From assembly GCA_024516155.1 (NCBI GenBank), contig JAJJXM010000047.1, positions 310,001 to 374,000 of the forward strand: a stretch of 64,000 nucleotides of DNA. The letters are read 5' to 3'. The stretch comes from Pyronema omphalodes (taxonomy: Eukaryota; Ascomycota; Pezizomycetes; Pezizales; Pyronemataceae). A model generated the notes under the pieces. That model was not told the origin of the DNA. It ran no database searches and saw only the letters and a list, made by a program, of their open reading frames with translations. Made by a program: the position numbers and the translations under genes. Positions 55,853 through 64,000 of the stretch are shown here, piece after piece (positions within the stretch are counted from its first letter, which is position 1; every line of letters starts with the position of its first letter).

Positions 55853-58129
55853 ATGTAATGCAAGAAGTATAGTGAGGGATGCGATTTATGATATCAAAAT
55901 ATGAGGATGGGATGAATGTATCTGTTGATACCAAAGAATTATGTAGCGATTTGAAGATATCCATATGTTTTATGTAACCCCAATTCTCAAGAATTGAAAA
56001 AGTTGAGATGAAGAAATTGTCTTCATGATTCCAGTGGCATGATATTCTTGACTTTACATATTGTTTGTTCTTACAATCATCCCTCACCTGAGTTTCGATA
56101 AATGATGCCGGGAGTGAAAGGGGTCAATTTGGCTTTACGTCGCCACATTAGCACGGTTGAGTTGATTACATATTCCCCAGCGTGACGTCAAGATGAAGAC
56201 ATTTCATCAACCGAGCCAATCGCAAATCGTCGGAGAATCAAACAACATCCCCGAGACTGCCGGTGCGGATAATTCTCGTAGCGAGCCCCGCTTCTACATA
56301 CATACAAAGTTTTGCAGCATTTCGGCCAGCTTACCCCGCCGATGCAGCCTTATCCGTACTTACAGAGATGCCGAACACCGAAACAACCGGGATTGAGATG
56401 AGGATGAGGAAGCGCGTCAGCTGGGCTTAATTCAATAGAGGGATTCGGCAACGCGCTATCATTCGGAGGCTATCACCTCTGGTCTCTAGTATGCATAATT
56501 AGCTCCCCCTAGCGCCGTCTGAAAAGTTTTTTACGCTAAAACTAAGGAGTTCCCACCTGGCCCTAAAACTTTTCAAAACTTTCAGGAGCAAACCAAGAGA
56601 AGTATAGTGTATGCACTCTAATGCGTGAGGACCGCTACCAACACCAATTAAGTATGAATAAGGTCGCAGTGAGGTCTAGAAAGCACTCAGAACGCTGGGC
56701 GATACCGACATCGTCACCATATGCTGTCTGCCTGCTGCGTATCGGACTCATCTCGTTCATCAAAGCTCGACATTGCTGCTGCTACTCTTGTCGAGTATGA
56801 TAACGTAGCAACTCAATCGCGGCGATTCCAGCTCCCTACAAAGCGAGAGCATCGTACACTGTGGTTTGCAGCGACAGTGTTTGCAGCGACACATGATGCT
56901 CGCGCTGTCTCACGCTACTATGCGGCTCTTTCTCTCGCCAAAATTCAACTCCGTAAACTTCGCAAAACTCACCACTCCGCACACTGCGGGATTCCTTAGT
57001 AAAGTACGCCAAGACCATGCTACCAGCTTTTAGTGTCAGGTTGCCGAACCTACTTAATGGCCGAGCCAAAGTTTTTTTCGGCCCTAGAATTTCAGGTGCT
57101 GCTTCTGGAAGATTCTTTCTGCAAACGGGGAATGAATTTTCTTTTGAATTAGTGGTGCTGTTTATTTAATTGAATGAATTGAATGAATTGAATATTATTT
57201 AATTTTTTTGGAAAATAATTATATTCTTCGGGTTGGTCTTACTCAGAGGAATGTTTGCTGAGTGTGTTCTGTATAGCCGAACTGTACTGTGTGTATGTAG
57301 GAGTTTCGTGACTTTCGTCGCGTGGTGGACCGTGCCGCTACCCCAGCCTGCTTACCCTCGCCCCGCGTCATAGACGACCCCCTTGTCGTAAGCGAACCAG
57401 TCGGAGGGTCCATCGTGGATCCTTCGGCGTCCGTCATCTTCTAGAGCTCCCGTGAACCTGAATTCTTTCAACAACACCGTGAGATAGCATCGTGAACCAG
57501 GACAGAACTCTTTCACGGCATCGCGAACTGCAATTCTTTCATCCAGCATTGTACGCGACTCACGACAGTCCATCTATCAATCTCTTTGTTCGATCGGACT
57601 ACCCTTTACGACCCCAACAGCACTCACCTTACGTCGGCCCAATAGCGCTATTACCATCACCACCACCGCTCACGGTCGCTACCATCACCAACCATCGCCT
57701 ACCATCGCCTACCAACTAACAATCACCATTTAAATACACCCGAGTAGCTGATTGTCCCATTGTCCGCAGCAACGAGCAACGAACCATACTTAACGACCTG
57801 CACGACTCGACGCCTCGATTGCTAAAAAGACCATACATCGCACTGCTACAGTTATCAGCTTGTTTTAGTTGACCGCAAAGACAAACCACAGCGTCGCCTT
57901 CTACGCAACTTTACGCCCATCTTCTCAATTTACCCCTATCCATCTACACGCATCTTTTCACGATACCCTCATTCTATTACCTACTTTCACGGCGATTTTT
58001 CGATTGGTAAACTTTAGTAAACACTTTGCGCGTCGTCTTTCGTTGCGTCGCGTGTTGTTCCTACATTTTTTACCAGGCTTTGTTGAGCCTCAACTTCTCA
58101 ACAGAGCCGCCTGCGAATAGCCCTGAAAG
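55853..58129. other. Intergenic
   Basis: No gene supported. A GTTTGCAGCGACA direct repeat (56862 and 56878), AAAACTTTTCA words in both orientations (56520-56580), and GAATGAATT iterations (57168-57193). From 57700 on the sequence is pyrimidine-rich leader-like DNA upstream of the large gene; CATCGCCTACCA repeats near 57692-57715. Confidence 0.5.
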
Positions 58130-58214
58130 GTAACGTTACTCTACTCTAAGCGACATCCCTGTCATGTCGTCGACCCCGACCGACGCGTTTTAACTGACTT
58201 TACTTACCATACAG
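58130..58214 (+). other. Possible 5'-UTR intron of the large acidic-protein gene
   Basis: Donor AAAG/GTAACG, branch CTGAC, acceptor TTACCATACAG; 85 nt. It removes a short upstream ATG frame (ATGTCGTCG.. ending TAA) that would otherwise precede the main start at 58275. Confidence 0.5.
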
Positions 58215-58274
58215 GTCGCGTCATTTTTGTCTACACAACCTACACCACCAACACCCACCACCCGCGTCGCAAGT

Positions 58275-61200
58275 ATGACGAACTCTAATAGTCATACACC
58301 GTCGCCGAGTTCTAAATTCCAGTCGACAATGCCTGCGTCGTCGTCGTCGCCGAATTCAGCAACTCGTCCCGCTACACCCCCAAGACCCATGCCCACAATA
58401 CAACCTACAACGGATAACCCGTTTAAAACTCCAAGACGTATAACAAAGAGGAAAAATGTTCCTCAGACAGAACGACTAGAAAGACGATCGGAATTGGCAG
58501 TTCCATCTTCAAACCATACCGGCGGCCACACCCAACAACATCTTACACCCTATGGACGTCCGGTAACAAACACTCCCGGAAAATTGCCTTTCCAATATTT
58601 CGGAACCCCAAGTGGTCGCAGTTCTCAACCTGTGAGCCTCTTCGGCACCACTTACGAGCGCAGTTATATCACCGGTAAAGGCAGCGGCGTCACTGAATCT
58701 TTCCCAGCTGACCGCCCAACATCCGTTACGCCCGCACCCCCGAAATCCGCCGCAAAGCCATTGGCAAAATCCTTCCACGGCATCGAAATCCCAAACACTC
58801 CTTCTAGAACCGATAGAGCCGTATCGCCTCCACAGTCCGGGTTTATGTCAAGGATACAGAAGAAATATGCAAAGAGCATGACCCAACCTCAATGGGCTGA
58901 GGATGTCCAACGAAGAGTCGCTATCCGAGAGTCGGAAAATAAATCCAGTTTCGGCTCATTTACAAGCGCCAGGGATGAGCAGGCTTATCGTGATCAGAGA
59001 GAGAAACACCGCGATGCTTTGAGTTCCTCCATGACCGCAGATGATGAGGATGATGTCTTCCCTAATAGATTCGTACCTGCGATCACAGTTTCTACTCCTT
59101 TGTCTTTACTCAATAAGAAGAACGGCTCTGCGAGTACTTCCACGGCTTTGGAGACTTCACCATCTATTACTCCTTCCTCCTCTAAAAAAGCTGCAAAGGA
59201 CGCAACAGGACTCCCGGTCTTTTTTACCGGTAAAGCAAAAGATGTTCGTCAGCTTATAATAGCTAATCAGGAAAGCAAATTGGAAGAAGAAAAGGCCCTT
59301 CAAAAGGCTGCTCTTCGGAAAAGAGCTGAGGAACGCGAGAGAATTAAACGCGATAAAATTATGGCGGGAATGGATGAAGAAGACATTATTCCTACTGATG
59401 ATGAGGAGGAAGAGGACCTTATTCCTACAGATGATGATGACGAAGAGAACATTATTCCTACGGATAAGGAGGATAATGATATGGATGACAATGAGAACGA
59501 GGAGGCTCTTGAGCAGGAGTCTAATGATATTGCCGCTCCGGAAACCGGCTCTAAGCAGCCCCAGTCAAAAGAGGTAAGAGATTTCGTTGCTGTAAAATAA
59601 CTTGTTTGGGATGAAAACTAATTATTATAGTCCCCACAGAATGCTGCGAGCCCAGAAGAAGAAAATGGGCCAGAGGTTATCGATCTTTCATCCGATGATG
59701 ACGCGTATGAAGCAGACACAGGCGCCTCTGACAGAGATGATGAATCTGCCGAAGAAGCAGAAAACACAGAAGAAGACGCAGCGAACGATGACGACGATGC
59801 GGATTATGTTGACGATGAAGAAGCTGCCTCCGAGGCTGACGAACACAACTCTGATATCGGTGAAGTCAATGCAGTTGCAGATGTCAATATCTCCGTCGTT
59901 GAAGATGATACCATTGAGGCTTCTCGTACTTATGGATTGAATGACTCTTTCTATGAGCGGGATACCACTATTGTTGATGAACAGGATGGAGAGGCTCAAG
60001 CTGCAACTGAGGCTACTTTTATTTCGGATTATGTTCCTGAGGATGGTGATTTTGATGAACAGGATGAGCAGGATGAGGATAAGACCGAGGCTAAGACTCA
60101 GGGACCTGTTCTCATTGATAGCGAATCTGAGGAAGAGTCAGCAGAGGCTCAGCAGGAACAGGGTGTTGATGCTGAGGCTACTTTTATCTCGGATTATGTC
60201 CCGGACCGCGAGGATGTTGAATCTGCTGATGCTCGTGATTACTCCGACGAAGAGGAAGCACAGGAGGAGGAGGAGAAGGCTATTACCATCGAATCCGACG
60301 GCGACGGCGACGAAGAAGAAGCCCAAGACCAGGACCAGGAAGATACCGATGATGCTCCCTCGCACACCATCGAGAACCAGGTAACAGTCCACGAGTTATC
60401 TACCATCTACGAAGAGCGTACCATGGAGGGACTTTCCACCATCCAAGAGGAAACCACTATCCATGAAGTGGTCACAGTTGAGAATACACAGACTACTCAA
60501 CCCAGTCAGTCTACTCAGCCTAGTCAGTTGTTTAGTCTGGGCTCTTTGAGTACTGCGGATAGTTCGATTCAGTCTTCGCCCGAACAGCAACAACAACAGC
60601 AGCAGCAGCAGCAACAGGGTTGGTCGTTTGGATTTGGTTCCAAGTTGAAGCAGATGCTGGGTATTAATGGGGCTCCGCAGGAAACTTCTGGAAATGGTGA
60701 TAATGGACGGGATGAGAATGATGAGGATAGGACTATAGAACAGGCTCAGGATGCCGAAGAGGAGGACAACGATGAGCCTATAGAACAGGCCCAGGATGTC
60801 ACGGGAGAAGACGAGGATGAGCCTATAGAACAGGCTGAGGATGTCGAGGATGCCGCTGAAACCGAAGGTAAAAACGAGACCAAGGACGAGACCAAGGACG
60901 AGGCCAAGGACGAGGCCAAAGACTCATGGGATGCCTTGGATGCTGTTTTGTACAAGGACCCATCATCTGCTCACGACGAGAGCACTTTCCTCGCCTCATC
61001 TATTGCAGGTGATTCGGAGGTTGAGTCTGTGGGCGATGCTGCCGAGAATAACGATAATGAGCAGCAGGAGGAGCAAGAAGGATATGGACAGAACTGGCCT
61101 ACATTGGACCGCGAGTTATTCCCTGAGCAATCCGACGAGGAGGAGGAAGAGGAAGAGGTATCGGATGAGGATCCTGACGATCCTACTATTCTCCCTCAAT

Positions 61201-64000
61201 CAACAGCAAAGAATCAATACCAACCTGGTAATACAACCCAGACACCGGAAAATAGCCAGATTGATTACAGTGCTTTGGATGCTATTTTCTATCGTGGCGC
61301 ATCACCTAGGATTATCGAGAACGTTACTAAAAGGCCAACAGTTGCGAAATCCGAACCCGTTTCCGCTCCTAAACCGGCAGAATCTGCACAGAAGAAAACA
61401 ACCTTCCTTCCCTCGGATGATGAGGATGATGAGGACGACGACGTCGAAGGTGATACAACCCAGGTGGACTTGACTTATGATTATGAGTCTGAGGATGAAG
61501 AGGAGTCCGAAATGGATCAACATACTGAAGCAACTGCAGAACCCGCCGCCGCCGACGCCGCTGCCGCCACCGGAACCACCACCACTACCACCGAGATCCA
61601 GGAGCCCGAGCTTGAGCCCGAACCTATGGTTGTTGAGGAATCCGAGGAAGAGGATGACGCACCCACCCCCCGTGCTTCCACTGCTATTGATGAACAGACT
61701 GAAGAAGGCCACACCGCCATGGATAGATCCCTTTTCGGCGCATCTATCCTTCCAGAATCGATTGATGATATCATGGATGAAGCACCCGAGCAGTCAACCG
61801 AGCAACTAACCGAACAGCCTGAACCCATGGATGAGGAACCTGTAGGCGCAGTATCGGTCTTGGAACCCGTGGTTGCTATGTCCATTGAGGAAGACCACCA
61901 GCATCAACAGGATGGAAATGAATCTACTTTCCACGAGGGTTACACTCAGCTTGATAGAAGCTTGTTTGGTGAAACTATCATGCAGCAAGATGACGATGAG
62001 GAGCATGATGAAAATGAGAGGTTCATGTCTGTTGAACCTGAACAGGCTCCTGAAGCTGTGGTTCAAGAGGAAACTCCTAAGCCTACAGAGAACTTGGCTG
62101 TCACTGTTGAAGACGTTGAGGATGATGATAATGCACAGGAGTTTATGGATGCTTCTGACTCTTTTGAGGAACCGGCTGAGGATGTTGAGATTGCTGAGGC
62201 TGATGTTGAAATCCCTGAGGCTGTGGTTGATGCTAAGCCTGATGCTGAGGTTGCTGAGAATAAGGATGAAGGTATGTTTACATTTATACGGGGCTTGATT
62301 ATACATGCTAATAGTGGAATAGAATCCGAGGCTGAGAATGAGCCTGAGGTTGCTAAGCCTGCGGCTGATGAGATGGACCTTGCAGTTACCGTTGAAGATG
62401 CCGAGGATGTCTATGACATTCATAACGAAGTTAAGGAAGCACCTGTTGTCGAGGATGAACCTGAGCAGAAGGCTGAGCTTGACGAGCACATCCCTGAAGT
62501 TCCTACCGTTGAGTTTGACGACGCTTCTGATGCCGAGTCTGATGATGGAGAGGATAATGATGATGAGCCAGCTGGACGCTCGCTTTCTGGATCTCTTTAT
62601 GCGCCGTCTGTTATTGATGAGGGAGAGCAGCAGATTACTGAAATTGAGATTGATGAGGTACAGGAACTTACTGCCACTGTTACTGAAGAGGCTGAGGTTG
62701 AAGAGTTGGAGGAGGAGGTTGAGGAGGATGATAATGAGGAGGATGATGATGAGGTTGATATCATCGAGGTCAAGGTGGAGACTACTGAGCAGGTCACCGT
62801 TGAGTCTGGTGATGCGGCTGTTGTTCAGACTGTCGTTGAGGAGATTGTTGAGGAGATTGTTGTTGACCACCAGGAGCAGCAGCCTGTAGAGACTGCAGAG
62901 ACTGAGGCTATTGAGGTTGATGAGCCTGCCCAAGAGGCTGAGGCTGTTGAGGTTGCTGAGCCAACACCAGCCCGGCCTACTCGCACTCCCAGAGGTATAT
63001 CCACACCCGCATTGCCGTACTTTAATACTTTCAGAAATATTGATACTGACTTTTATCTAGCTAAACGCGGTGTTGCTGCCCCAGCTATGATTATCACTGA
63101 TGCCACACCTCCTGTCACCGGCAAGAAGTTCCCCCAGACCCCCAAGCTCGCTCGCGACTTGAAGGGTCTCGGTGTTCCCGCCGACATGTTGGAGACAGAA
63201 GCACAATCTCCCCGGTCATTGCGTGCCCGCACCCGCTCTGCTACCCCAGCTGAGGTTCCCCAGCCTCAGCCTGCGAAACGCAAGCGCGGCACCGCATCAC
63301 CCGTCTCACCCACAGGATCCGAAGCCGGTAGTGATCACGAGGAGCCTGAAGCCCCCGAGCCAGAGATTGCAGCCAGAGAAACAGGCCGTAACACGCGCCG
63401 TAAGATCTCTGCTACACCTGAGCCAAGCAGTCGTCTTGCAGGCACCCGAGGATCAAGAGCTTCTTCCCTCCGAGCCACCGCGACTCCGGAGCCAGTTTCT
63501 CGCCCAACTAGAGCTGCGGCTACCCCAAGAAGAACTACCAGGTCTACTGCAACCCCGGAGCCATCTGCTATCACCGCTACCACCGCTGCTACAGCCGCAA
63601 AGAAAGCTCCTACTAGAACCAGAGCACCGGCTAAAGCCCCAGCACCAAAACGCGGTAAAGCAACCACCACCGCCAAAACTCCCAAGAAGCTACCGACGGT
63701 AAAAGAAGCGCCCACTCCGGCCACAGGCAGGAAACGTAAACAAGCCATCGAAGCGCCCTCCGAAGAACCCATGCAGCCCGAAAGCGAAGGTGAAGGTGAA
63801 ACACAAGAACCGAAAGAAGAACAAGAAGCACCACCATCAAAACGTACCAAGCGTTCCGGCGGGGCTTCTTCAATTCCTGGACCTTCAGCTACTGCATCCC
63901 GTGCGGCTTCTCGTGCGGCTTCAAGAGCCCCATCCGTGGCTCCTCGCACTACTCGTGCTTCTTCTACTGTGCCGTCTAGAGCCCCGTCGGTTGTCCCGTC
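58275..64000 (+). CDS. Very large acidic, low-complexity nuclear-type protein, 3' end missing
   Basis: Exons 58275-59573, 59631-62271, 62323-62994 and 63061 onward: about 1850 codons visible, running off the window. The start MTNSNSHTPSPSS is the first ATG of the frame. Residues 1-340 are Ser/Pro/Thr-rich with NPFKTPRRITKRK and TPYGRPVTNTPGKLPFQYFG. A charged helix (ESKLEEEKALQKAALRKRAE) follows, then IPTDD repeats. The middle about 1100 residues are Asp/Glu-rich with repeated motifs: TFISDYVP twice, EPIEQAQD three times, and (L/M)Dx(S/E)LFG-like boxes. There is also a 12-Gln run and GWSFGFGSKLKQMLG. The C-terminal part is Lys/Arg/Pro/Ala-rich with TATPEP and AxRAxS repeats resembling AT-hook or chromatin-tail sequence. 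I do not recognise the family; nuclear pore or chromatin roles are possible guesses. Introns 2 and 3 are multiples of three with no stops. Confidence 0.8.
60584..60620 (+). repeat. CAR triplet tract encoding poly-Gln
   Basis: Mixed CAA/CAG codons inside exon 2 of the large acidic-protein gene encode 12 consecutive Gln; the interruptions suggest an old, stabilised tract. Confidence 0.9.

Noticed and set aside
61806..62933. 375-codon minus-strand frame, Leu/Asn/Ile-rich
   Set aside because: Complement of Glu/Asp/Val-rich exon 2-3 of the acidic protein and spanning one of its introns; no family signal.

Overview
The window is nuclear DNA from a filamentous ascomycete (Pezizomycotina). The evidence is the gene set (a SepH-type septation kinase, Mim1, Oxa1, Shp1/p47, Ufe1, Rrp3, TAF11, a DUF6601-like membrane protein), many short introns of about 46-110 nt with GT..CTAAC/CTGAC..AG signals, an intron-containing tRNA, and long simple-sequence-rich intergenic DNA. 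I cannot fix the class or genus. Gene boundaries below come from joining exons by hand at splice signals that keep recognisable protein families in frame.

Layout: 1-1870 (-) 3' truncated sepH kinase; 1.9-7.5 kb gene-poor DNA; 7.5-9.5 kb (+) MFS transporter; 10.26-10.37 kb a 5'-truncated LINE relic; 10.6-11.4 kb (+) TAF11; 12.2-13.5 kb and 15.0-16.4 kb (-) two tandem alpha/beta-hydrolase paralogues with the same four-exon structure; 17.8-19.05 kb (-) DUF6601-like membrane protein, flanked by two minisatellites; 21.2 kb (-) tRNA-Arg(TCG) with intron; 23.15-24.76 kb (+) membrane-anchored PC-esterase-like protein; 24.8-27.5 kb stacked micro/minisatellites; 27.6-29.2 kb (-) Shp1/p47; 29.9 kb (-) tRNA-Lys(CTT); 30.3-31.8 kb (+) OXA1 convergent with 32.2-32.5 kb (-) MIM1; 33.5-34.4 kb (+) Q-rich protein; 34.4-36.8 kb repeats.

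36.85-43.74 kb holds a complete non-LTR retrotransposon: a gag-like ORF1 with zinc knuckles and an APE-RT-RNase H ORF2, flanked by a perfect 13-bp target-site duplication. It carries an internal run of 62 A and ends about 780 bp further on in a TCAAA-type tail. The same tail sequence occurs in the relic at 10.3 kb.

45.2-46.4 kb (+) secreted Thr-rich protein; 47.7-48.35 kb (+) basic hypothetical protein; 49.06-50.61 kb (-) RRP3 helicase divergent from 50.86-51.95 kb (+) UFE1 SNARE; 53.07-54.42 kb (+) branched-chain aminotransferase; 54.8-55.85 kb (+) HEM2, whose intron appears to be GC-AG; 58.3-64.0 kb (+) the start of a very large acidic nuclear-type protein cut by the window end.

The genes are mostly unrelated housekeeping functions. 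Functional links by position are limited to the hydrolase tandem, the convergent mitochondrial outer/inner-membrane biogenesis pair MIM1/OXA1, and the shared RRP3/UFE1 promoter. The strongest candidates for something new are the LINE with its composite 3' end and the repeat-built acidic protein at the right edge.
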